A stretch of 22,906 bases of DNA from Larix sibirica (lineage: Eukaryota; Streptophyta; Pinopsida; Pinales; Pinaceae). Below are positions 1-9,831 of this stretch, piece after piece. The notes under the pieces are model-generated. The model saw only the letters and a list, made by a program, of their open reading frames with translations, was not told where the DNA came from and did no database searches. The translations under genes were made by a program, and so were the position numbers. The stretch spans positions 1 to 22,906 of the forward strand of contig NWUY0300058583.1 of assembly GCA_004151065.3 (NCBI GenBank), read 5' to 3'. Positions within the stretch are counted from its first letter, which is position 1; every line of letters starts with the position of its first letter.

Positions 1-318
1 TTAAAACGTCATATAAAAATTTATTGACATGCAAGGTAGGATGTCAAATTTCAACCCTGGTTGTGACCATTGTGCACTCTTGGAAAGTTAAAAAAGTTTA
101 TGCATGAGTTTAAAAGTTTAATAACAAGTTTTGTCTTCATGCAATTTTTTTTAAAAGATTTGTTTCATGCATGACATTCGAGAAGTCTCATCTTTGGTAT
201 TCATGTGTGGTCATCACATGGTTCACAAGTATTAAATTTGGAAATGGAACGACTACCTCGGCAAAGGGAACTTTAGCAAACTAGTGATATGCACCTTCGG
301 GAAAGTTGTTTGAGGTGA
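1..318. other. Unassigned AT-rich flank left of the LINE
   Basis: No open frame of useful length and no recognisable repeat is seen here. The stretch ends directly at the T-run at 319-329, which is the A-tail of the minus-strand LINE. It should therefore represent the insertion target on the 3' side of that element. Confidence 0.5.
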
Positions 319-812
319 TTTTTTTTTTTAACACCAAAAAAAAACTATACTTTATAGAGAGTATAAAATGGGTTACAGAAAAGATCATTCACTCGAAAGT
401 TCCAAACTTCCAGCAGCATAAGTAGGAAACAACCCACAGTACTTCCATGAGAACAGAACCCCTGCACCACCAAAATCTTCCAGAAAGGAAATACAGGACA
501 TACCAGTCCTCGACAGAAATGATCAGACAGACTCGAGACGTAACCTTCAAACCCTCCAGAGAGGCCGCCAAAGATGGACCCAATGATAAAAACAGGAGAT
601 AGAACTCCACCGAGAAAAAGAAACAGTGTACCCAAAATATATACAATAGCGTGTGTATCCAAATCAAAAAATGAAAGAGGAAAGTGATAGTGATCGGACT
701 ATCACCGCAGGATCAAACAAAAAAAGTATGTACAGTGGACTAACCTATGAAAAAAATACAGAACCAAATTAATGCCAAAAGGAAATGTAAACACAAATCC
801 ACCATAATGGAT
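319..812 (-). other. LINE 3' UTR and A-tail
   Basis: This lies between the ORF2 stop and the A-tail. On the minus strand it ends in T9-GGTGTT-A11 (positions 319-350). No coding signal is seen. Open frames that cover 345-667 on the minus strand are incidental. Confidence 0.75.
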
Positions 813-1330
813 CTAATGCAGAAAAAAGGACCAAAAACCAGTAGAAACATGAGCCGAAATAGGCTGGGACTCATAATAGATCCGGCCCTCCACCGCCATC
901 AGTCCACGGCAAGAAAGGCCATCGACCTCCACATTGTGCCCCCTGTATATATGAATAATGGATGGCAGCGAAAACGAATGCAGGAGTGAACGAGTATGGG
1001 CCAGCCATGACTCGAGAGCTAAATCATTGATCACTGCTTCCTCCTTCGCCCATTTGATCACCGTCAGCGAGTCCCTAGCAACCTGCTCTAGATCTAGCTG
1101 AGCCTGAGAAGCAAAAAAAGAACCAACCATAAAGCAAGGAGTTCGCCTTTGGTACTGGTTCCCCTACCACTACTCATCCACAATTTATAAAGGTCTCCGT
1201 TGGCGCACTCAACAAAGACACCAGCACCGCAGAGTCCCGTAGCCGAACACGCAGCACCATCAAAACGAGCCCTATTGCCCGAACGGAGAAGTAATGGAGG
1301 CCAGATAGAACGATCCGCCGGGAGAGAAAC
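813..1330 (-). other. ORF2 C-terminal RNase H domain (RVT_3 type)
   Basis: Plant L1 elements of one branch carry a C-terminal RNase H that degrades the RNA strand of the hybrid. Acidic catalytic positions are visible: RFDGAA (first Asp, near 1260), TKGELLAL (Glu, near 1145), VARDSLTVIKWA (Asp, near 1070) and NVEVDGLS near the end (last Asp). The first two are in the frame from 1540 and the last two in the frame from 1130. The shift lies in a T7 run at 1113-1119, so one base was lost or two gained. The domain ends at TAG 813-815, which is probably the natural stop. Confidence 0.9.
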
Positions 1331-1540
1331 AGTCTTTTGAGTACCAGTGAAGTCATTTTCCAATGTTAGAACCACAGATGCCACCTTACTCGGCGTCGAA
1401 GGAGAGTTTTCAAATATCATTCTATTTCGGGATTTCCATATCTCCCATGACGTTAAGCAGGCAAGAACCCCCAGTTCCTTGCTATGAGAGAACATAATTT
1501 TGGACCAATTTTGCATCGAGAATGCAGTTCCAATCGGCAA

Positions 1541-1783
1541 AAAAATGAAAGGATCGGTAATATATGACCACTGTTTAACACTAAATGGACACTATACAAA
1601 AAGGTGTAAGAATGATTCAGCATCCTGTAGACAAAGGGAGCAAATGGATGGCCCGACAAAGCCACATTTCAGGAGATTTTCCCAGATCAGTATCTTCTCG
1701 GCTAATAATAACCAAATGAAAATTTTAACTTTATGTGGAATTTCCCAGTGCCAGCATTGGGAATACCACCAAGAACCCGACTA
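1541..1783 (-). other. ORF2 zf-RVT zinc-binding segment
   Basis: In the frame continuing past TAG 1781-1783 the reading is WHWEIPHKVKIFIWLLL, then CGFVGPSICSLC, then ESFLHLF and, after TAG at 1592-1594, CPFSVKQW. The pattern of a Trp-rich start followed by C-x2-C, HLF and a final Cys is the zf-RVT module that follows RT in plant non-LTR elements. The Cys and His ligands are still present. The piece is broken only by the two TAG codons. Confidence 0.85.
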
Positions 1784-2735
1784 GACCGAATTTGAACAGA
1801 TAGACTCATAAGCCAGCTTAGCAGTAATAGTGCCAACTGATGTATTCCAAGACCAAAGTAGTCTATCTGCATCAGTCCCAATATGGATTTTTGCACTGTA
1901 AAGGTCCAATCGATATGCCTCCCATTGAGCAGCCATTCCACCCGAAAGGCCCAATTGTGCGGCGTTCAGCCAATGATTGAATATATTCGATGAGTAGTTA
2001 TAGACCAATACATGATGAAGATAATAATAACCCTTGCATCTCAAATGCCAAAGCAGTTCTGCAGATAATTTATAAGGAGTTGGCCCTCCAATAATCGGAT
2101 CCTCCCTGATCAGAATGTGACAGCCATTGCCTGGGGCCCAGGCTAACCACTCAGCCATCACCAGGAAAGCTAACAGGAGACCATCCCATATATTAGATAT
2201 GCATTTCGTAGACTTAAACTTTTCTATGATCCATTGAATAGTGGATAGGCATCCCAGGTATTTGTCTTTTAATATATTGCCCCAAATACAATCCACTGTT
2301 AAAGCTCTCCAAAGACTCTTTGCCAATAAAGTTGTGGAGAAAGGATAGATGTTTTTGATGGCCCATCCACCCTGATCAAATGGACGAGTAAGTTTGGATC
2401 ACTCCACCAAATGAACCTTATGATCACCATTCCCAGCCCATAAAAATGATGAATCAGTTGTCGGATTCTTGATAATACAGTACGTGGGATCTTACAGAGT
2501 GAGAACCAGTAGACCCCGAGACCTTGAAGAACAGATTTAACAAGAGTCAGTCGGCCCCCACTAGATAACCAGCGCCACTGCCAATGCTGGATCATTTTCT
2601 CAAACTTTTCCAAGAGCCACTGCCAATCGACAATTCTATAACCGGTAGGTTTTAAGAAATATCCCAGATATTTTGTGCCAATAAGGAGGTCCACTGCTCA
2701 GAAAGTTCCAGGTTATGTTGCAGTAATTTTGATTA
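1784..2735 (-). other. ORF2 RT thumb/connection region
   Basis: This is the segment between the RT core and zf-RVT. It is typical of plant LINE ORF2, with KYLGYFLKPTGY (about 2640-2675), WRWLSSGGRLTLVKSVLQ (about 2520-2575), then FDQGGWAIKNIYPF and LAKSLWRAL near 2300-2380. Two frame changes lie in it: one between about 2700 and 2730, and one near 2392 consistent with loss of a single base. The last part runs open to TAG at 1781-1783. Confidence 0.85.
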
Positions 2736-4020
2736 TGCTTCATTAATAATCATCCCCGAGGTATGGCAGAATAGTTGAAGAATATTCCATACCCGACCCC
2801 AGGATTAGATATTTGCAACTCCAAAAAGCATTACATCATCAACAAAAAATTGGTGGGTAATAGTAAAATGAGGTGATACCTGTAATCCAGTAATAGAAGC
2901 ATCATCCTTTGCTTTGAGCAGCAGTCTGCTTAGGCACTCTATCACGATAAAAAAAAAGGAGTGGGGATAGGGGACACCCCTGTCGGAGGCCCCTAGAACA
3001 TGTAACAAAATCCGAGGGACATCCATTAATGAGAATTGAAAAATTAACTGAAGTAACGCAGGCCATAATCCACTTGATGGCACCCCATGGAATGCCTATT
3101 TGGACCAGTGCCAATCTTAAAAAATTCCAGTTTACATTATCATATGCCCGAGTCAAATCAAGTTGTAGAATAATAGCCTTCATGTCTTTGGTTTTGATAC
3201 TATGTAAAGCTTCCTGTGCCACACCCACCGCATCTAAGATTTGGCGATCATCCAAGAATCCATATTGCTCAAGTAAAAGACCCCGAGAGAGGATCGGTTT
3301 GATTCTCCCAGCAATGACTTTAGAGATATCTTTGTAGGCCAAGTTACAAAGTGATATGGGACGATAGTCCATGAAAGATGAAGGATTGGACACCTTAGGT
3401 ATCAGTGTAAAAAATGTGGCATTTAGTGCACCAGAGATTTCACCCTGCAAGCGAAACTCTTCAACCATATCCAGCACCTCCTGACCCATAATATCAAAAA
3501 ATGTCAAAAAGAGTTCCGTGGTCCAGCCATCTGGACCCGGACTCTTATCTTTTGCAAATCCTTTAAGAACCGAATGTATCTCCTGTAGAGTAACAGGCAG
3601 GAAAATCTCGTTACCCTCATGTTCTGAAAAGAGTCGAGGGAGCTCTTTTATAACTTTGATTTGTTCTCCAATGGTGGTCGAGCCAGGGTCCCTATAATAC
3701 TCCTTGAAGTGTGTAGTAGCAGCATCATGGAGATCCGACAAGTCAGAGATACAGTCCCCCACACCGTTCTTCAGATTCCAAATATTATTTGAAATGCGTC
3801 TGCCATTTGCATATTTATGAAAAAAAAATGTGTTGTTGTCCCCCAAAGAGACCCACATTTCCTGACTTTTAAGACGCCACTCAGCTTCAATCCTATTAAG
3901 ATGCTTCATGTGACTCCCTTCCAAAGCCACCAACTCTGTAAGATCATCCGGCCCCAGAGGCCCCCCCAAATTGGTAAGATTAAGAGCATTGATCTGACTA
4001 TTTATATCCTGAATATCCAT
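2736..4020 (-). other. ORF2 reverse transcriptase domain (RVT_1 type)
   Basis: The frame from 4020 continues that of the endonuclease. After a linker containing EAEWRLKSQEMW and DNNTFFFHKYANGRR, the RT blocks are clear: KSPGPDGW (about 3543-3520), FTLIPK, DYRPISLCN, QLDLTRAYD (block A; Asp at about 3139-3141), then SRGLRQGCPLSP (about 2962-2995). A one-base insertion in the T-run at 2949-2957 moves the rest into another frame, where IVIECLSRLL and the catalytic FVDD (2835-2846; usual form F/YADD) follow. TAA codons at 2805-2807 and 2733-2735 come next, with recognisable SGMIINEA between them. The catalytic Asp residues are all still encoded, though in different frames. Confidence 0.93.
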
Positions 4021-4035
4021 CTGATCAAAATTCTT

Positions 4036-4920
4036 TCAGGCCTTATCCCAAATTTTCACAGCCGTTTTAAGAAGTTTTAGTTTAATGGTAAGACGCATAG
4101 AGGGAGAAGCCACATCCAACACTTGAAACCCTACCCATTCAGAATGAACAAAGGCTCGAAAGTCATCCACCTGTAGTAGAGTGTGATTAAATTTGAAAGG
4201 ATATGGAATCCTATCCCTGGAAAAAACCACCTCCAATAATATAGGCACATGATCTGATATAGTCGAGGGCAGAGACCATGAGCGATAATTGTGTGCAACA
4301 TTCAAAAAATATTCCGCCAACATAAAGAGATCCAAACGCTTGGAAATCATATCTGCCTCTCGTCTGCCATTGCACCACGTAGGACCCAAGGGGAGAGGGG
4401 AAATATCAATGAGACCCAATGAAGAAAAGAATTCATATAAATAGGAGCATAAAGGATCACTTCTAGCATTTATACCCCACGACTCCGAAGAAGAAAGTGT
4501 CAAATTAAAGTCACCAGCAATCATAAGGTTGTCCATAGCCAATAGTCCACCCGCTTTAGCAGAATCCCAGAAAGATTTACGATCAGAATAAGACCCATAG
4601 ATATTAAGAAGGTTAACAATACCAGAGAAACCACGTATATGACCCTCCAACAGGATACCCAGCTTATTACTGAAAGCAGAAAGTTGACAGATATTGGGGT
4701 TCCAGGCAGATAATAAACCCCCCGACAAACCAACAGAGTCTGTCGAACAAATGACCCAATCCTTGCGAATACACTGAAAAAAAGCCCGAGCTCATACCGT
4801 AGTAACCATAGTCTCTTGTAAGAACACCATATCAAGAAGGTAAGAGTCCAACAAACCCTTGAGGGCCAATGTTTTCTGAGGGCCCCCAATCCCTCGAAGA
4901 TTCAGTGAGAGAAAAATCAT
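4036..4920 (-). other. ORF2 apurinic/apyrimidinic-like endonuclease domain
   Basis: This is an exonuclease-endonuclease-phosphatase fold domain that makes the first-strand nick at the target. Counting from ATG 4920, the visible catalytic motifs are LNLRG (Asn at residue 7), LQET (Glu at residue 36), AGDFN (residues 135-139), RLDLFM (195-200, in place of the usual RLDR-type motif) and SDHVPI (222-227). All main active-site positions are retained. One TGA at 4792-4794 (about residue 43) interrupts it, and a second TGA at 4036-4038 separates it from the RT part in the same frame. Confidence 0.92.
4917..4920 (-). promoter_or_regulatory. ATGA overlap of the ORF1 stop and ORF2 start
   Basis: On the minus strand ORF1 ends in AAG AAA TGA, and the last A of AAA plus the TGA forms ATGA, whose ATG opens the ORF2 frame (MIFLSLNLRG...). 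The ORF2 endonuclease domain begins directly at this ATG, so it is very likely the real start. A stop/start overlap of this kind suits coupled termination-reinitiation, as shown for some insect LINEs; use of that mechanism here is inferred. Confidence 0.75.
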
Positions 4921-6671
4921 TTCTTCACCTGTGCCAAGGCTTTCATGCCTCTAAGCGCCCTCGAAGAATCAAGTGTACCATCAGAAGTGGAGGAGGATCC
5001 GATCTCAGCCGAGTGAATAGCAACAGATGAGGGGGGGTTCCCCTTCCTTGCCCTCCTAGTTTGAATCGGCGAGAATTGAGTAATGCCTCCCTTACGTACC
5101 CCCTTGATTACCTGACCCGTCCCCAATGACAGATTGGATTGTGTAAGGTCCAGGATCCCAACATTCAATGGAGTATTAGCACAATAAGTAGAGAGCGGAG
5201 TTTTAGACTTGACTACTTCCGCAAAGGAAGGACCCTATCGACCAGGAAGAGTATCATGAACCACATCCCCACCACGCCGAGGGACACCCATAGTGGGTAG
5301 GTCCTCAACCAACACCCCAGAACAATGGCCCGAACGTAATGCAGGAAAATCAATAGTATTTTCCAGCCGATTTATAGGAGATACATCAACCGAGTGTTCC
5401 AACCCAACAAAGACAGGTATATCATGCACAGACAGTGACGGAACAGTGATTGGAAGAACCCCCACAGGAGGAACAAGCCCACCAATAAGTGGTCTATCCG
5501 TCGATTGAACGCCCAAAGAAAATGAAGGAGGCCCGTCAATGATACCTTCACCGATACGAACTCCCTTTTCATCGAGGATAGACAGAAAGCTTTTGTCTTC
5601 TTTAGTAAAAGATGCAGAGTATAGAGGATCAAGGCAGGAAAGCTTACCGAGTAATGACGATGGATCCACCGACTTTGATGTGGATGGGATAGAAGAGGGA
5701 ACAGATCTCTCAGCATCGCCATCAGACACCGAATTACTTTCTGTCGTCCAAGCCTATAATTCCACATCAGATTCCAGTTCGGAACTCGAACCAGACTCCG
5801 AACATTCGTGCCATAGATTCCCAATGGCCTTGCATTTTGTACATCTAAATGGGATACCCCAATAATCGAGAACCTGAGAATAGCGCTGGCCACGCCATGT
5901 GATGTCCATAGATTCGAATAAACCCAAAGACATGTCTATTTCCACCAAAACCCGACCAAGACGACGGTCCATCCCCATCAAAGTCTCATCTTTTAGATAG
6001 AGGAACCGGCCCAGGTGATTTGCAATTGCAATGAAAGCCTCCCGGTGCCAAAGCTCCATAGGAAGATCCAGAAGAAGAACCCACAGGTGCCGATGATGAA
6101 TCTTCTCCTTAGTAGGGTTAAAACCCATTTTCCATCTCTTAAGCATTAGAATTCCATTCCCCTTTATCCATACATCCCCCAGTATTGTAGTAGTATGTTC
6201 TTCAAGGTGAAAATAGAACAGGTACCATCCCTTACTCAGAATATAAATCTTGGGACGGTAACCAATGATCTTGGCCCAATTTGTAGATACCTACCGGTCA
6301 ATGTCTTTTGGATGCATGACCCCATAGGAAAATTTTCCCACCAAGGCTTTGATGGAAAGGGCCGCGTAACCCTCCAAACCAGATAAGCGATCCATACATA
6401 AATATGTTCCCTGACTGCGAAGTCTAAGTTTTTTTCCCTTACAATAGGTAGTAGTCCCACTGGACCCAATAACTGGCCGAGGACCCAGGTTTTTATTAGA
6501 AAACACCGCAGGAACCGGATTCGGAATAGTTGAGCCTTCTTCAGAAGCCCTAAGTTTAGTAGGATCCTCAGATGATTCCTGTATAATTCCCAGCCCCGTT
6601 GACAGGTTAGCAGGTGTTTCTGTCCCCATCCCGATAGCCCCTTCATCATGTGAGGCACGCGTCCTCAGCAT
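4917..6671 (-). pseudogene. LINE ORF1 (DUF4283-like, zinc-knuckle RNA-binding protein), three in-frame TAG codons
   Basis: ORF1 proteins of plant LINEs bind element RNA and form the transposition RNP. From ATG 6671 to TGA 4917 a single frame of 584 codons is kept without any frameshift and is broken only by TAG at 6291-6293, 5754-5756 and 5235-5237. The first part holds a DUF4283-like region (LVGKF near 6330, NWAKIIGYRPKIY, then LWVLLLDLPMELWHREAF near 6060, which resembles the WVR/L..LP...W family motif). A zinc-knuckle-like CTKCKAIGNLWHEC follows near 5790-5850, then a long Ser/Pro/Asp-rich low-complexity linker and the FAEVVK motif near 5208-5225. The frame is also open upstream of the ATG (about 30 codons, Gly/Ser-rich), so the true start could be earlier. 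The knuckle has Asn where the CCHC His is expected. Identification is by motif reading; no search was run. Confidence 0.9.
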
Positions 6672-6955
6672 GTACCAGTATTCAGCATCTGACTTAAGGA
6701 CCCCAACATTTGCCCAGATCTCATCAGTATTTTGTCCACTTCCCCTCGAAGTCCCCCCCCCACCCCTTGAATTTGCAAAGGCTATACAATATTTTTGAAG
6801 TTTGTTATATAAACATTAACGGATATGAAGAGGCAATGATTTAACCTGTTTAGAACTCGATAGAAGAATTGTCCAAATCTTTTTTAAAAGATCGAGGGTC
6901 ACAAATGATCCTACCATGGAAATTCAACAATGATTATTCGTTGTTGTATTGGGTG

Positions 6956-7048
6956 GATATCGTTGGAATATGGAGATGATAAAATTGAATATGGATAGAT
7001 ATGGTTGGAATCTGGAGATGATAAAATTGAATATGGCTAGATATGGTA
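6956..7048. repeat. 42-bp tandem repeat, two copies plus a partial third
   Basis: Units begin with GATAT at 6956 and 6998 and a partial unit at 7040. The two full units share GGAGATGATAAAATTGAATA and differ at a few bases. This looks like local slippage or an unequal-exchange duplication. Confidence 0.85.
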
Positions 7049-7164
7049 TAGATTTTGATAGGCTTACAATGCTTCATATTATTTTCATGTGCACAAGGTG
7101 AGAGTCATTTCATTGACTATGAACAATTGTGAAGTGTGAAGCATATTGTATCTTTTCATTCTAA

Positions 7165-7288
7165 GGAACTCATTTAATCTATGGGCATCTTAACAATAAC
7201 AAAAATTACAAGGGTTTGCTATGATAGGAACTCATTTAATCTATGGGTATCTTGAAAACAAGAAAAATTACAAGGGTTTGTTATGATA
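7165..7288. repeat. 62-bp tandem duplication
   Basis: Two adjacent units start with GGAACTCATTTAATCTATGG at 7165 and 7227. Both end with ACAAGGGTTTG-TATGATA and differ at only a few positions. No function is visible. Confidence 0.85.
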
Positions 7289-7489
7289 AATACCATAGGT
7301 AGTTCAGATCACCTAAAATGGAACCAATCTTGTAAATGACTTACTTCTTGTTATGAGCTCAATCCTTAAGATAACATAATATAACAAAGTACACACCATG
7401 TACAACAAATGTAAACCAAAGAACAACTCCAAGATAGATAAGAGAGATAAGTTATACAATAACTTCTTAAAGAATAGAAGAACCTCCTC

Positions 7490-7935
7490 GAGATACCCCA
7501 AAACATTCACACATCCAATTCACATGTTTCCTCAATAATGACTACAAAACCTCTATATATACTTATCTATTTATTGCACATGTGGGCCTTTCATTAGGCC
7601 CGCCTCTATTACATATACATTTAACCTGATATATGCCCCCTTTGGGTTCATGTCATATACATTTAACCCCATATGTACCTCCCCTAGGTCATAACAACAA
7701 GGTTGTCTTGCAAGNGAGATACCCCAAAACATTCACACATCCAATTCACATGTTTCCTCAATAATGACTACAAGTCTTATATATATATATATATATATTC
7801 CAACTCATTTCAAATGTGGCCCCTTTATTAGGATGACCCCATCACATATACATTTACCCCCATATATGCTCCACTTGGGGTCATATCATATATATTTACT
7901 CCCATATAAGCCCCTCCCTTGGGTCATATCATAGT
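7490..7935. repeat. Direct repeat of about 226 bp joined at a single N
   Basis: Copy A is 7490-7714 and copy B is 7716 to about 7935. The first 58 bases (7490-7547 and 7716-7773) match throughout by eye. The rest is clearly related but diverged, with repeated phrases around CATATACATTTA and GGTCATA. An N at 7715 lies exactly between the copies, so part of this could be an assembly join. Confidence 0.75.
7778..7798. repeat. (TA)n microsatellite
   Basis: An uninterrupted TA run of about ten units lies inside the second copy of the 226-bp repeat and is absent from the first. Confidence 0.9.
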
Positions 7936-8217
7936 ACCGTCATTCTAAAACCTTTTTCTTCAAAGCTTTGGAGTTAATGGATTTACATGTGATGAAACCA
8001 AGTAATATGATTTACTTATGTTCCTACTTTCTTGTTTCCATTGATGATGATCCATTCATCCAAAATTGATTATTTTCGGTATTAATAATTAATAGTTGCT
8101 TGTCATATAATTTATTTCCTTTGATTGCATGTGTTGTTGTGGCTTCTCCAATTTGTTGTAGTTTCTGGTCTCTAATAATATCTTCTCAAATAATGGTTTT
8201 GCAATGCCCTTTTCCGT

Positions 8218-8653
8218 TGTTAGGGTCCTACCCTAAACTCCTTAAATAGATAGGTTGCCATGCATATTAAATAAGGGCCATAAAGTATATATAGTGTCAA
8301 AGAAATATTTGTAAGAAGGCATACTAGAAGGTTCCACCTACTAGAAAGTTCCTTCNCTTACTAGAAGGTTCCACCTACTAGAAAGTACCTTCACTAGAAA
8401 CTATATAAAGGAGTAGAAGCAATGTAATAAGATGCTTTACGAAGTGTATTGTAACTAGATTTGTGCTCATTTGGAGATTGTCCCCTCAAAGAGACAAGTG
8501 AACATTGATTTCATCAATAAAAGTATTGCTATTGTGATGTTTGGTTATCTATAATTGCCTATTTCTCTGGTGAGTCTATCTTTTTCATTTTAAAATCCTT
8601 TATTCTATTATTTTTCGCTTTGAATTTTTGTTCTACTAATAAGGTACATAACA
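8218..8653 (+). mobile_element. Copia-type LTR (5' LTR), complete
   Basis: The left end TGTTAGGG (8218) and right end TAACA (8653) form a TG...CA pair with a 5-bp inverted repeat TGTTA/TAACA. Inside are a TATA box TATATAAA (8402-8409) and a polyadenylation signal AATAAA (8516-8521). A primer-binding site follows two bases after the end. Length 436 bp fits a Copia-type LTR. Within it, TACTAGAAGGTTCC-type words recur in tandem (8322-8395), and an N interrupts them at 8356. No matching complete 3' LTR occurs in the window. The superfamily call rests on size, ends and PBS, since no pol is present. Confidence 0.82.
8402..8409 (+). promoter_or_regulatory. LTR TATA box
   Basis: TATATAAA lies about 185 bp into the LTR and about 110 bp before the AATAAA signal, the usual U3/R arrangement. 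The same site occurs at 11534-11541 in the second copy. Confidence 0.65.
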
Positions 8654-8655
8654 TC

Positions 8656-8669
8656 TGGTATCAAAGAAC
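8656..8669 (+). other. Primer-binding site, initiator-Met tRNA type
   Basis: TGGTATCAAAGAAC begins two bases after the LTR end. TGGTATCA is the usual start of the site complementary to the 3' end of plant initiator methionine tRNA; the remainder is diverged. It is repeated at 11788-11801. Confidence 0.8.
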
Positions 8670-9729
8670 TTTATAGAGATGAAAAATTTAGAATTTTTAC
8701 GCTAGAGACGTGTTTCGATGTCTATAACTAACATAGTGATATGTCATTCACTTGGTAAACCTGTGGTTGGGGAAGACTACATGTAGAAAATATAAGAGGT
8801 TTCATCTAGTTGGACACCCTTGTAACCCTTGTTGGCACCCCTCCGGGTAGTGTTGCACTATATATCACCTATACATGGAATTTCACTTCCACGTACCCTC
8901 TAGTATATCGAAAGTGCCCTAGGTGACTTGAAACCAACTTTAGATAATCCAATCGACCGTCTTGCTGCTATAGTGCCACTAAGCATAGCACCCGAGAATA
9001 TTACTCTCTAGTACCTAGGTAGTTGGCTAGTATAGCTGAGGGTATGATCGAGCCTCCTTAGTTTGTTGAGATATTGGGTTGAGTACTACTATTGGACCCT
9101 GAAAGTCAATTAGAGAGATATAAAACTTGTAACTGCCTTACCTTAAGACCCTAGAATCCATATCTTCTATGACCAATCCATGAAATTGTTATATAATTTG
9201 AAGTATTAAGAATTTGAGAATTCTGCCAATGCAATAATATTCGAGTAGGAATACAAATCCCCCATGATTAGTTGAAAAAACGTTTTGGGTTCCTCTTGCA
9301 CCCTTATTTTAGACCTCTCTCAACACAATCATGTGTGGTGTTGGTCACATTTGTACTACTCTCTAATAAAATTTTGTTGTGGAGCCTTATTTCTAACCCA
9401 TCTCAACATAATGCTTGCATTGAACTTATCACATTGGTACCATGCTTATGTACCCTTTTTATGGACCCATTTACCTTATGGATAACATTTGATGAGTTGA
9501 GCTCTCCCACAAAGTTTCCCAACTAGAAACACTATATGATGAGTTGCAACATAAGTTAGACTGCAACCACTCCTCTACTCAACAAAATCTTGATGACCTT
9601 CATTGCAATGTTACGAAATTGGAGTCACTTTTTGGCTAGATAACCCACTTTATGACACTCTTTCCTTCATCATATTTAGGATAATAGATCCAGAATGGTC
9701 TTCTATAACACTCTAAATAATTATATTTG

Positions 9730-9831
9730 TTGGCTAAGTGTTACACCATTATACTTGGAGTCATGCGTGGGCTTCTTTACCTCCATGAACATTCTCAACT
9801 ATGAATTATTCATCAAAATATTAAAGCAAGC
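9730..9831 (+). pseudogene. Receptor-like kinase fragment (catalytic-loop region), first copy
   Basis: In the frame starting at 9730 the translation runs through YTIILGVMRGLLYLHEHSQL, a stop (TGA 9802-9804), then IIHQNIKAS. This is very close to the subdomain VIa-VIb segment of plant receptor-like kinases (for example CRK and LRR-VIII types), where ARGL.YLHE.S is followed by R-IIHRDIKASN. Here the stop replaces the Arg and HRD is read as HQN, so the catalytic Asp is lost. Just upstream, another frame reads VFYNTLNNY, weakly like subdomain V; just downstream APLYYKML weakly recalls APEY. The fragment is short and sits inside an LTR element, so gene capture or nested insertion is inferred. Family membership is clear from the motif; the exact subfamily is not. 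Confidence 0.72.

Larger units (their letters stand above)
813..4920 (-). pseudogene. LINE ORF2 polyprotein (endonuclease-RT-zf-RVT-RNase H), decayed
   Basis: ORF2 proteins nick target DNA and reverse-transcribe element RNA at the nick. All expected domains are present in order over about 4.1 kb. Breaks I can place are: TGA 4792-4794; TGA 4036-4038; a frameshift in the 9-base T-run (minus strand) at 2949-2957; TAA 2805-2807; TAA 2733-2735; a frameshift between about 2700 and 2730; a one-base deletion near 2392; TAG 1781-1783; TAG 1592-1594; and a frameshift in the 7-base T-run at 1113-1119. The frame finally ends at TAG 813-815. Each stop could arise by one C-to-T or G-to-A change from Arg, Gln or Trp codons. 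The domains are listed separately. Confidence 0.93.
319..6768 (-). mobile_element. Near full-length plant L1-type LINE retrotransposon, decayed
   Basis: Read on the minus strand, the order is a short G-rich 5' end, ORF1 (DUF4283-like plus zinc knuckle), ORF2 (endonuclease, reverse transcriptase, zf-RVT, RNase H), a 3' UTR of about 480 bp and an A-tail of 11. This is the standard layout of plant L1-like non-LTR elements, and the length of about 6.4 kb fits a full-length copy. The 3' boundary is well set by the A-tail at 319-329. The 5' boundary near the C-run (G-run on the element strand) at 6753-6766 is inferred, because the ORF1 frame stays open into it. By eye I find no clear target-site duplication. 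At least nine in-frame stops and four frameshifts make the copy non-autonomous. Confidence 0.93.
6769..8217. other. AT-rich spacer between LINE and Copia LTR
   Basis: No gene is recognised. The stretch holds three separate duplications (listed individually), a TA microsatellite and a single N at 7715. A 65-codon open frame on the minus strand (7313-7510) is hydrophobic and matches nothing I know. The pyrimidine-rich phrases around 7560-7700 look LTR-derived, but no ends can be set. Confidence 0.5.

Noticed and set aside
345-667. Two hydrophobic minus-strand open frames
   Set aside because: They lie in the LINE 3' UTR after the RNase H stop and match no LINE domain.
5293-5865. Plus-strand open frames over LINE ORF1
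   Set aside because: They are antisense shadows of ORF1, whose minus-strand frame has clear domain motifs.
240-6800. Target-site duplication of the LINE
   Set aside because: A GCAAAGG match exists near 260 and 6775, but it does not abut the A-tail and is too short to accept.
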